Source of the DNA: Myxococcales bacterium
GTDB taxonomy: Bacteria; Myxococcota_A; Polyangia; Polyangiales; Houyiibacteriaceae
Direction of reading: 5' to 3'
Assembly (NCBI GenBank): GCA_020430775.1
Contig: JAGQJE010000288.1
Location: 1-41,329 of the forward strand
DNA length: 41,329 nt
The notes beneath the pieces were generated by a model, which was given only the letters and a program-made list of their open reading frames with translations, was not told the DNA's origin and ran no database searches. The position numbers and the translations under genes are program-made. Shown in pieces: positions 17,688-25,268 of the stretch (the first letter of the stretch is position 1; every line of letters begins with the position of its first letter).

Positions 17688-18092
17688 ATGGCAAAGCTGA
17701 CCGAGATCGAAGGTATCGGCGCCGCGAACGCGGCCGCGCTCACGAAGGCGGGCGTCACGACCGTCGAGTCGCTCCTCGACAAGGGGGCGGACAAGAAGGG
17801 CCGCGAGGCGCTCGCGGCGGCGTCCGGGCTCGCCGAAAAGCGCATCCTTCGCTGGGTCAACATGGCCGATCTCTTTCGCGTGAAGGGCATCGGCGAGGAG
17901 TACTCCGACCTGCTCGAGGCGGCCGGCGTCGACACGGTCCCTGAGCTGGCCCAGCGGAACGCCGCGAACCTCACCGCGAAGATGGCCGAGGTGAACGCCG
18001 CGAAGAAGCTCGTCCGCGCCGCACCGACCGAGAAGGTGGTCGCCGGTTGGATCGAGCAGGCGAAGACCCTGCCGCGACGGGTTACGCACTAG
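17688..18092 (+). CDS. DUF4332 helix-hairpin-helix protein
   Basis: A 134-residue cytoplasmic protein. ATG 17688 has AGGAG 10 nt upstream. Two helix-hairpin-helix-like repeats are visible: LTEIEGIGAANAAALTKAGV (about 3-22) and LFRVKGIGEEYSDLLEAAGV (about 63-82). Each has the hydrophobic-x-GIG hairpin seen in DNA-binding HhH motifs; the linker contains TTVESLLDKGADKKGREALA. The region after the second repeat (VPELAQRNAANLTAKMAEVNAAKKLV...WIEQAK) matches the helical end of DUF4332 proteins. The family is presumed to bind nucleic acids or proteins through HhH folds, but its role is not established. It stands between the DoxX-like gene (71 nt upstream) and the metallopeptidase-barrel gene. Confidence 0.82.
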   Translation: MAKLTEIEGIGAANAAALTKAGVTTVESLLDKGADKKGREALAAASGLAEKRILRWVNMADLFRVKGIGEEYSDLLEAAGVDTVPELAQRNAANLTAKMAEVNAAKKLVRAAPTEKVVAGWIEQAKTLPRRVTH

Positions 18093-18164
18093 CCGGACGG
18101 GCGCCGCCGGTCGGCCCCGTTGGGGGGCACGCTTCGCCGCGCCCCGACGTGCTAGAAGGGCGGG

Positions 18165-21100
18165 ATGCCGCGACGGTGCGCGGGGCCGGCGCGTAGACGA
18201 ACGCGGGTCGTACGTGTCCGCCGCCCGGCGGGCGGGCGGCTGCGTCGGCTCGCCGTGGGCGCGCTCGCGACGCTCGTGCTCGTCGGCGCGGGCGCCACGC
18301 CTCGGGCGGGCGCGCAGGCCGTCCGGGATCTGCGCCTCGACTGGCGGACCGTGCAGACGGCGCACTTCGACGTCACCTACCCGGCGCACCTCGACGCGGT
18401 CGCGCGCCGCTTCGCCGCCGTCCTCGAGCGCGCCGACGCGCGCCTCACGACCGTGCTGGGCCACCGCGTACGCCAGCGCGTCCAGGTCGTCCTCACCGAC
18501 GACTCCGACAGCGCGAACGGCTCGGCGGCCGTTCAGCCCTATGATCGCATCCGCCTCTTCGCGACGGCGCCGGATGATCTCTCCGAGCTCTCCGACTACG
18601 ACGACTGGGCGAGCGCGCTCGTCACCCACGAGCTGAGCCACATCGTGCAGCTCGACTACGCCGGCGGGCTGCCGTGGCTCTTCAACCACATCTTTGGTCG
18701 CCGGATCTCCCCGGGCACCACGATGCCGCGGTGGTTCACCGAGGGGCTCGCCGCGTACTTCGAGACCGCGGAGACCTCGGGCGGGCGCGGGCGCTCGAGC
18801 ATCTTCGACATGTACCTGCGCATGGCGACGCTCGAGGGGCGGCTGCTCTCGCTCGACGAGCTGTCGAACGCCATCGACGAGTGGCCGCAGGGGACCGCGT
18901 ACTACCTCTACGGCTCGCACTTCCTCACCTTCATCGTCGAGCGGCACGGAGTGGGCTTCCTCGGGGCGCTCGCGCACGAGTACCAGCGCCGGCTCATCCC
19001 CTACGCACTGCAGCGCGCCGCGAAGCGCGTCAGCGGGGAGACCTTCGACACGATGTACGCCGCCTGGCGCCGCTCGCTCGAGCGTCGCTACGAGGCCGTC
19101 CGAGCGCGGGTCGAGCGGGAGGGGCGCGTCGAGGGGACGCGGCTCACGCGCCACGGGATGCGCACGCGGGCGCCGCGCTTCCTCGACGGCGACCACGTCG
19201 TGTTCTTCACGAACGACGGGCGCTCGGACGCCGGGCTGCGGGTGCTCGACCTGCGGACCGGCGCCGAGCGCGAGCTCACCCGGACGCGCGGTGAGAGCTA
19301 TCCGACGGCCACGCCCGCCACGCCCGCCACGCCCGCAACGCCCGCAACGCCCGTCACGCCAGTCGCGCCAGCCACGTCGGCCACGCAGGCCGCGAGCCGC
19401 GGCGCCCGCGCGATCGTGTACGACTCGGTCGACACCACGCGGCAGATCTACGCGTACTACGACCTGTTCCGCGTGCCCGTCGCCGGCGGGCGCCCAGAGC
19501 GCCTGAGCCACGGCATGCGCGCGCGCGCCCCCGACCTGTCACCGGACGGCCGGCGGGTCGCCTTCACCGTCAACCACGCCGGCACCACCGACCTCGCGCT
19601 CGCCGACGTCGACGACGTCGACGGGAGCACGCGCATCCTCACCCGGAGCCCGCGCTACGGGCAGGTCTACACGCCGCGCTGGTCGCCGGACGGCGCGCGC
19701 ATCGCGTACAGCCGCTGGAGCGAAGGCGGCTTCCGGGACGTGGTCGTCCTCGAGGTCGACTCGGGTCGCGTCACCGAGGTCACGCACGACCGGGCGCTCG
19801 ACACGGGGCCCGCGTGGTCGCCCGACGGCCGTACGCTCTACTTCTCTTCGGACCGATCGGGGATCGCGGATCTCTACGCGTGGGACTCAGCGACCCACCA
19901 CATCACCCGGCTCACGCGCGTGCTCGGCGGCGCCTACCAGCCCGCCGTCTCGCCGGATGGGCGCACGATCGTGTACGTCGGGTACACGAGCGCCGGCTTC
20001 GACCTGTACCGGCTGGATCTCGGCCGGGCGGCCCCCATGCCCGCGGCGCCCTACGTGAACACGCGCCCGCGCCCGAGCGAGTCCTCCGCGTCGTGGCGCG
20101 GCCAGAGCGGACGCTACCGTCCGGTACGGACGCTCTACCCTCGGAGCTGGGTGCTCGACTTCGACTCGGACGCCTTCGGGCGCGCCGTCGGCGTGTCGGT
20201 CCACGGCGACGACGCGGCGGGGTTCTACAGCTACCAGCTCCGGCTCGGCGTCAGCCTCGAGGAGGGCTACGTCAACGCGGACGCCCGCTGGACCTTCGAG
20301 CGCTCGCAGGTGCCCGTCACGCTCCGCGCCTTCCGGCACGTGCGCCCGGCCGGCGGTCTCGTCGTCGCGGACCAGCCGCGGCGCTGGATCGAAAACGACC
20401 GGGGCGGCTCGATCACGCTCTCGCACACCTTCCCGCGCTCGTTCCACGCGAACGCCCTCTCCCTGACCTACGCCCTCACGCACATCGGCCGCACCGGGCA
20501 CTACGGCGGTGAGCTCGATCCGAACACCAGCCCGCCGACGCTCCCGAAGCTCGGGCTGCTCGCGGCGGTGCGCGCGGGGTGGGCGTACTCCGACGCGCGG
20601 CGGCGCGCGCTCGACTTCACGCCGTCCGCGGGCCGGGTGCTCTCGCTCTCGGCGTCGGTCGCGTCCCACGCGACCGGCAGCGCCTTTCGCACCGAGAGCG
20701 TCTCCTGGTCGTGGACGCGCTACCTCGAGAACCCCTTCGTCGCGCACCAGGTGCTCGCGCTGCACTACGCGGGCGGCCTGAGCGGTGGCGAGCTCGGGCG
20801 CCGCGGGGTGTTCGCCGTCGGCGGGTTCCCGACGATCGACTGGCTCGACGCGCTCCAGCACGGGACGAGCCTCGGCGGGCAGGCCCTGCGCGGCTACGCG
20901 CCCTTCAGCCGCGTCGGGACCCGGTTTCAGCTCCTGCAGGCCGAGTACCGCGTGCCCCTCGTGCGCATCGAGCGCGGCCCGGACACGGTGCCCTTCTACC
21001 TGAACCGCATGTACGGGAGCGTCTTCGTCGACTACGGCGACGCGTATCGCGGCGCGCTCGACCTGCGCACGTTTCGCGTGGGTGCGGGCGCCGAGCTGCT

Positions 21101-21215
21101 CACCGCGTTCACGCTCGGCTACTTCGAGGGCTTCACGCTCCGGCTCGGCGCCGCGTACGGCTTCGACGAGGGCGGCGGGCTCCGCTTCTACGCCAACCTC
21201 GGCGCGCCCTTCTGA
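18165..21215 (+). CDS. exported metallopeptidase / beta-propeller / outer-membrane beta-barrel fusion protein
   Basis: A 1016-residue exported protein of three parts. After a long signal sequence (cleavage probably near ARA/GAQAV, about 50), residues about 55-300 resemble a gluzincin metallopeptidase: HELSH (155-159), and PRWFTEGLAAYFE whose Glu (193) is a likely third zinc ligand (peptidase-MA-like). Residues about 310-640 form a TolB/WD40-like propeller with repeated blades (APDLSPDGRRVAFTVN, TPRWSPDGARIAYSR, GPAWSPDGRTLYFSSDRSG, QPAVSPDGRTIVYVG). From about 680 to the end, alternating aromatic strands, GRRGVFAVGGFPTID, LGGQALRGY and a terminal Phe (YANLGAPF) indicate an Omp85/BamA-like surface-antigen barrel. 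So the protease and propeller probably sit in the periplasm tethered to an outer-membrane pore. ATG 18165 has AAGGG upstream. It converges with the GH1 gene, only 4 nt apart. Similar propeller proteins exist in myxobacteria; the peptidase activity is inference. Confidence 0.8.
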   Translation: MPRRCAGPARRRTRVVRVRRPAGGRLRRLAVGALATLVLVGAGATPRAGAQAVRDLRLDWRTVQTAHFDVTYPAHLDAVARRFAAVLERADARLTTVLGHRVRQRVQVVLTDDSDSANGSAAVQPYDRIRLFATAPDDLSELSDYDDWASALVTHELSHIVQLDYAGGLPWLFNHIFGRRISPGTTMPRWFTEGLAAYFETAETSGGRGRSSIFDMYLRMATLEGRLLSLDELSNAIDEWPQGTAYYLYGSHFLTFIVERHGVGFLGALAHEYQRRLIPYALQRAAKRVSGETFDTMYAAWRRSLERRYEAVRARVEREGRVEGTRLTRHGMRTRAPRFLDGDHVVFFTNDGRSDAGLRVLDLRTGAERELTRTRGESYPTATPATPATPATPATPVTPVAPATSATQAASRGARAIVYDSVDTTRQIYAYYDLFRVPVAGGRPERLSHGMRARAPDLSPDGRRVAFTVNHAGTTDLALADVDDVDGSTRILTRSPRYGQVYTPRWSPDGARIAYSRWSEGGFRDVVVLEVDSGRVTEVTHDRALDTGPAWSPDGRTLYFSSDRSGIADLYAWDSATHHITRLTRVLGGAYQPAVSPDGRTIVYVGYTSAGFDLYRLDLGRAAPMPAAPYVNTRPRPSESSASWRGQSGRYRPVRTLYPRSWVLDFDSDAFGRAVGVSVHGDDAAGFYSYQLRLGVSLEEGYVNADARWTFERSQVPVTLRAFRHVRPAGGLVVADQPRRWIENDRGGSITLSHTFPRSFHANALSLTYALTHIGRTGHYGGELDPNTSPPTLPKLGLLAAVRAGWAYSDARRRALDFTPSAGRVLSLSASVASHATGSAFRTESVSWSWTRYLENPFVAHQVLALHYAGGLSGGELGRRGVFAVGGFPTIDWLDALQHGTSLGGQALRGYAPFSRVGTRFQLLQAEYRVPLVRIERGPDTVPFYLNRMYGSVFVDYGDAYRGALDLRTFRVGAGAELLTAFTLGYFEGFTLRLGAAYGFDEGGGLRFYANLGAPF
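19308..19388. repeat. 9-bp tandem repeat within the propeller coding region
   Basis: Nine in-frame 9-bp units related to GCCACGCCC (19308 to 19388), encoding an Ala-Thr-Pro run (ATPATPATP...) early in the propeller. It is probably a loop insertion of variable length. Confidence 0.85.
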
Positions 21216-21219
21216 CCGG

Positions 21220-22845
21220 TCACGGCGCGGCGCCGGCGGCCGGCTCACCGGGCTCGGGGGTCATCGGCCCGAGCCCGCCGTAGGTCTCGTGCTGCGCGGC
21301 GGTGATCTCCCGCGCCCCCGCGATCTCGCCGAGCACGGTCGCGCCCTCGGTCGGCGTCCGCGCGTAGGTGTCGCGGTCGACGCTGTAGAGCCCAAAGCGC
21401 GGCCCGAAGCCCTCCGCCCACTCGAAGTTGTCCATGAGCGACCAGTGGTAGTACCCGCGGACGTCCACGCCCTCGGCGCGCGCGCGGTCGATCTGCTCGA
21501 GCGAGCGGACGATGTGCTCCGCCCGCCGCGCGCCGACCTCGGTCGCGACGCCGGACTCGGTCACGGTGAGCGGGAGGTCGGGCCAGCGCTTCCCGAAGTC
21601 GTCGAGCACGGTATAGAGCCCCGGCTCGTAGTACTCGTACGCCATCTCAGGGATCCAGTGGGTGGGGTCTTCTGGCGGCAGGCATGGCCCGCTGCCGGGC
21701 GGGACGATCCCGGCCACACAGGGCAAGCCGTCGATCCCCGGCAGCAGGATGGGGCCGTGACCGGTCACTCCGGCGCGGAAGTAGTACTGGACGCCGAGCC
21801 AGTCGAGCTTGTCCTTCCAGTCCGGGTGGGGCTCCTCGGGCTCCATGTCGAGGTCTGCGTCGAACGCCCCCGCGCGGAGCGAGTCGACGAAGAGGTGGTG
21901 GTAGACGTAGATGACGCGGTCGGTCGCGGCGACGTCCACGGGGTCGGTGCTCGGCTTCCCGTCGTTGGCCGGCACCCAGTCGGCGACGTTCAGCGTGAAC
22001 CCGACCGCGGCGGCGACGCCGTCCCCGTCGGCGTCGACGGTGTCGTTCGCCTTGATGGCCTCGTAGATGGCGACGTGAGCCCTGATGAAGTTGCGCATCA
22101 CACCGACGAACGCCGGGAAGTCCGTGAAGAGGAGGCCCTTACCGGGCGGGAAGAAGCCGACGCCGTAGCTCGCGACGAGGTAGTTGATCGGCTCGTTGAC
22201 GGTCGCCCACTCGTCGACGCGGTCACCGTAGCGAGCCGCGAGCTTGCCGGCGTACGCGGCGAGGTCGGCGATGATGCGATCGGCGTCCGGCCCGTTCCAG
22301 CCGCAGCGGTTGGTCGCGCTCGGGCCGGCGCTGCATCCCGGATCACGCGGGTCGTCGACCCACACCGGGTTCGCGAAGTGATGCACGGTGAGCATCGGCT
22401 TGATGCCGCTCGCGACCAGCTTGTCGATGAGCGCGTCGTAGTGTGCGAGCGCGGCCTCGTCGAAGACGCCCTCCTCCGGCTCGATCCGCGCCCACGAGGG
22501 GTTGAAGCGATAGGCGTCGAGGTGCATCGCCTCGATGAGGTCGACGTCGGTGAGCGCCTTCTCGTAGCCCTTCACGGCGTCGCCGACGAAGGCTTTGCCC
22601 TTACCGAGCCCGCCGTCGTCCGTCCGCTCGCTCCAGATCCACCAGTTCGAGTGGACGTTGTCTTCTTCGATCTGCGCCGCCGCCGTCGCGACGCCGAAGG
22701 TGAAGCTGCCGGCGCCCGCCGGTCCCGCGACCGGGCCGGCCTTCGGGTAGCCGCCCGGCGGCGACGACGAGCCGCAGCCTGCGACACCCACCACCGAGGC
22801 GAGCCCGATGAGGCCCGCCGCGAACATCACACCCTGCGCACGCAT
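21220..22845 (-). CDS. glycoside hydrolase family 1 (beta-glucosidase-type) lipoprotein
   Basis: Exported retaining beta-glycosidase of the GH1 (beta-glucosidase/beta-galactosidase) type, 541 residues from ATG 22845. The signal peptide ends at VVGVAGC (lipid Cys about 24), which is unusual because most GH1 enzymes are cytoplasmic. TIM-barrel landmarks: FTFGVATAAAQIE with WWIW, DAYRFNPSWARIEP, LTVHHFANPVW, acid/base Glu in ATVNEP (about 218), LDWLGVQYYFR, nucleophile Glu in LTVTESG (about 430), and GYYHWSLMDNFEWAEGFGPRFGLYSVD. The nucleophile motif is TESG rather than the usual TENG; both catalytic glutamates are kept. Two inserts carry cysteine pairs (DPGCSAGPSATNRC; LPCVAGIVPPGSGPC), suggesting disulfides in an exported enzyme. 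ATG 22827 with an upstream AGGG is an alternative start that keeps the lipobox. It is divergent from the aldo-keto reductase, 55 nt apart. Confidence 0.92.
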   Translation of the reverse strand: MRAQGVMFAAGLIGLASVVGVAGCGSSSPPGGYPKAGPVAGPAGAGSFTFGVATAAAQIEEDNVHSNWWIWSERTDDGGLGKGKAFVGDAVKGYEKALTDVDLIEAMHLDAYRFNPSWARIEPEEGVFDEAALAHYDALIDKLVASGIKPMLTVHHFANPVWVDDPRDPGCSAGPSATNRCGWNGPDADRIIADLAAYAGKLAARYGDRVDEWATVNEPINYLVASYGVGFFPPGKGLLFTDFPAFVGVMRNFIRAHVAIYEAIKANDTVDADGDGVAAAVGFTLNVADWVPANDGKPSTDPVDVAATDRVIYVYHHLFVDSLRAGAFDADLDMEPEEPHPDWKDKLDWLGVQYYFRAGVTGHGPILLPGIDGLPCVAGIVPPGSGPCLPPEDPTHWIPEMAYEYYEPGLYTVLDDFGKRWPDLPLTVTESGVATEVGARRAEHIVRSLEQIDRARAEGVDVRGYYHWSLMDNFEWAEGFGPRFGLYSVDRDTYARTPTEGATVLGEIAGAREITAAQHETYGGLGPMTPEPGEPAAGAAP

Positions 22846-22900
22846 CGCGCTGTTGTAGTGGCACACGCGCGGTGAGGCGAGCCGCGTGGTATCCAAACGC

Positions 22901-23893
22901 ATGCGCTACGTTCTGTTCGGTGACACGGGGGTCCGGGTCTCGGAGCTCGCGTTCGGGACGATGTCCTTCGGCGGCGACGCGGACGAGGCCACCGCGGCTG
23001 CACTCTTCGAGACCTGTCGCGAGGCGGGCGTCACGCTCTTCGACTGCGCCGACGTGTACGCGCAGGGTCGCGCCGAGTCGCTGCTCGGCGAGCTGATCCG
23101 CCCCTGCCGCGACGAGATCGTGCTCACGACCAAGGCGTACTTCCCGACCGGGCTCGGGCAGAACGACCAGGGCAGCTCGCGCTATCACCTCGTGCGCGCC
23201 GTCGAGGCGAGCCTGCGCCGCCTGCAGACCGATCGCGTCGACGTGTTCTTCCTGCACCACTGGGACCGGCTCACCCACCTCGACGAGAGCCTGCGGACCC
23301 TCGACGACCTCGTCCGAGCCGGCAAGGTCCTCTATCCGGCCGTCAGCAACTTCGCCGCGTGGCAGGTCGAGAAGGCGCTCGGTCGCTGCGCGCTCCACGG
23401 TTGGGCGCGCCCCGTGTGCGTGCAGCCGATGTACAACCTCCTGAAGCGCCAGGCCGAGGTCGAGCTGCTCCCGATGGCCGCGGAGGAGCGGCTCGCGGTG
23501 CTGCCCTACAGCCCGCTCGCCGCGGGGCTCCTCACCGGCAAGTACGGGCCGACGCGCGCGCCGCGGTCCGGGAGGCTCGTCAGCAACGCGATGTACAAGG
23601 CGCGCTACGCCGACGCACGGGTCTACGACGTGGCCGACGCGTTCGCGACCTACGCGGCCGAGCGCGGGACGAGCCCCGCGGCCCTCGCCGTGGCGTGGGT
23701 GCGCGATCATCCGGCGGTCACCGCGCCGCTGCTCGGGGCGCGCAACCCGGCGCAGCTCGCGCAGGCGCTCGCGGCGACCGAGGTGCGGCTCGACGCCGAC
23801 GAGCGCGCGCGGATCGGGGCGCTGGCCGGGGAGCCCGCGTCGGCGACCGACCGCGCCGAGGAGGGCACGGACGCCGAATTCGGCGCCCGCTGA
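22901..23893 (+). CDS. aldo-keto reductase
   Basis: NADPH-dependent oxidoreductase of the AKR superfamily, 330 residues, cytoplasmic. The catalytic tetrad is visible: Asp 48 and Tyr 53 in FDCADVYAQGRAE, Lys 78 in LTTKAY, and His 119 in FFLHHWD. Family landmarks: MRYVLFGDTGVRVSELAFGTM at the start, YPAVSNFAAWQV, QPMYNLLKRQAEVELLPM, YSPLAAGLLTGKYG, and AVAWVRDHPAVTAPLLGARNPAQL for the cofactor end. This is the Tas/YajO-like subgroup; the substrate is unknown. ATG 22901 begins exactly at the family's usual first residues. An in-frame GTG at 22886 has a GAGG about 8 nt upstream and would add five residues. Divergent from the GH1 gene; the shared 55-nt gap must hold both promoters. Confidence 0.92.
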   Translation: MRYVLFGDTGVRVSELAFGTMSFGGDADEATAAALFETCREAGVTLFDCADVYAQGRAESLLGELIRPCRDEIVLTTKAYFPTGLGQNDQGSSRYHLVRAVEASLRRLQTDRVDVFFLHHWDRLTHLDESLRTLDDLVRAGKVLYPAVSNFAAWQVEKALGRCALHGWARPVCVQPMYNLLKRQAEVELLPMAAEERLAVLPYSPLAAGLLTGKYGPTRAPRSGRLVSNAMYKARYADARVYDVADAFATYAAERGTSPAALAVAWVRDHPAVTAPLLGARNPAQLAQALAATEVRLDADERARIGALAGEPASATDRAEEGTDAEFGAR

Positions 23894-24026
23894 GCCTCGG
23901 GGGGAGCCCGATCGGGCCGCACGCGAGCCCGCCAGCCGCCGCACGGCTCGGAGCCGCGCACCGCGCCGGCGCGCCGCGGTCGGCTTCGCTGGCGGAGAGC
24001 CCGCGCTTTGGCGTACTGTCGGGGCC

Positions 24027-25031
24027 GTGCGAAGACTCGTCGTTACCGCGGTCGGCCTCGTGTGGGTCGCCACGATGCTCGGATGCCAGGAAAAAGCGGC
24101 GCCGCCCGAGCCGGTCGGAGCCAAGCGCGTCGCCATCGCGGGCGAGCGCTGGACGACCGCGACGCCGGGCTCACCGGCGGCGTCCGAGGCGACCCCGCTC
24201 GCGCTCGCCCTCGTCCCGGCGGCGCGGAACGGCCACCCCGCGGTCGCCGCGCTCGTCTCGTACCACCTCCCCGCGACGTTCCGAGCGCGCTATGGCGAGG
24301 CCGCGCTCTCGCACCTGCGCATCGTCGCGGTCGAGCGCAGCGCGCACCGGGTCTTCTCGGCGCCGGTCGTCGCGCCGCCCGAGGGCGCCCAAGCCGCCGC
24401 CCCGGTGCACTTCGACGACCAGGCCGAGGGGCCGGCCGCGGGCGAGCCGATCGTCGGCTCGATCGGCCTCGACCTCGGCCGCGTGCTGAACCTCCCGACC
24501 GAGGGGCTCTCGTACTCGGTCTTCCTGTGGATCGACGAGCTGACGAGCGCGCCGAAGGGCGTCCACGTCGATCGCTCGGACGCGCGCAAGGGGCTGATGC
24601 CGATGCCCGTCTCCGGCGCGGTCGCGCTTTCGGCGCGGCCCGACGCCTCCGTCGCCGCGAACGAGCAGCCTGCCGTCAGCCTGCGGACGACGGCGGGCTC
24701 TTGGAAGCTCGAGGGCGAGCTGATCCCGGACAAGACGCACCCGCTCGACCCGCTGCTCGTCCTGGTCGAGGCGCCCCGCCGCGGCGGCGCGCTCGCCTAC
24801 GGCAGCACACCCCTCGGCAAGATCGACGCGCCCGTCTACAGCTTCTACTTCGATCCGCGCAACCTCTTCACCCCGGCGCAGATCACCGAGGGTCCCCTCT
24901 TCGCGTTCGCGATGTACGGCCACGTCCGGACCGCGGTCGTCCGCGTGGACGCGCCCCAGCCGGGCGGCGACGGCGAGACCCACGCCGCCGGCGACGCCGC
25001 CCCGCCCGCCCCCGCCAGCTCGAGCCCCTAG
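24027..25031 (+). CDS. putative lipoprotein, unknown function
   Basis: A 334-residue exported lipoprotein that I do not recognise. The start must be GTG 24027, since the signal peptide (RRLVVTAVGLVWVATMLGC, lipid Cys at 20) begins immediately after it. The mature part is Ala/Pro/Val-rich and looks beta-stranded (HPAVAALVSYHLPATFRARYG, HLRIVAVERSAHRVFSAPV, GLSYSVFLWIDEL, SLRTTAGSWKLEGELIP, PVYSFYFDPRNLF). There is no Cys after the lipid site and no obvious catalytic motif. A low-complexity Ala/Pro/Gly tail ends it. It lies between the aldo-keto reductase and ileS on the plus strand, 133 nt after the former. A substrate-binding or structural envelope role is possible but unsupported. Confidence 0.75.
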   Translation: MRRLVVTAVGLVWVATMLGCQEKAAPPEPVGAKRVAIAGERWTTATPGSPAASEATPLALALVPAARNGHPAVAALVSYHLPATFRARYGEAALSHLRIVAVERSAHRVFSAPVVAPPEGAQAAAPVHFDDQAEGPAAGEPIVGSIGLDLGRVLNLPTEGLSYSVFLWIDELTSAPKGVHVDRSDARKGLMPMPVSGAVALSARPDASVAANEQPAVSLRTTAGSWKLEGELIPDKTHPLDPLLVLVEAPRRGGALAYGSTPLGKIDAPVYSFYFDPRNLFTPAQITEGPLFAFAMYGHVRTAVVRVDAPQPGGDGETHAAGDAAPPAPASSSP

Positions 25032-25063
25032 CCAGCCCGCCTGGCTCCCGGCAGGTCGGGTTC

Positions 25064-25167
25064 ATCTACTCTCGGAAGGCTCGGGCCGCCGCTTCGGGCT
25101 CGGCATCGCGACCGGATCTACTCTCGGAAGGCTCGGGCCACCGTCTCGGGCTCGGTCTCGCGACGTG
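25064..25167. repeat. 52-bp tandem duplication upstream of ileS
   Basis: Two adjacent 52-bp copies starting at 25064 and 25116. The first 24 bases (ATCTACTCTCGGAAGGCTCG and on) are identical, and about 45 of 52 match overall by hand. It lies in the 237-nt gap 25032-25268 between the lipoprotein gene and ileS. No strong hairpin or T-tract was found in it. A TTGACG hexamer follows at 25224-25229, about 40 nt before the ileS ATG, but lacks a well-spaced -10. Confidence 0.8.
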
Positions 25168-25268
25168 GCGCCGGCGCGCCGGGGGCCGGGCCGAACGCCG
25201 CGGATCGGCGGTGACCCGGCTCCTTGACGCTCTGGCAATCAGGGGCGCGCATGGTACACAGCCCGACC

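Noticed and set aside
17355-18092. Longer 245-codon version of the DUF4332 protein
   Set aside because: The extra N-terminal part overlaps the DoxX-like gene in another frame and is compositionally non-coding; ATG 17688 has a good ribosome site.
25032-25268. T-box riboswitch upstream of ileS
   Set aside because: No specifier-loop, T-box bulge sequence or terminator/anti-terminator stem could be recognised; only a 52-bp duplication is present.
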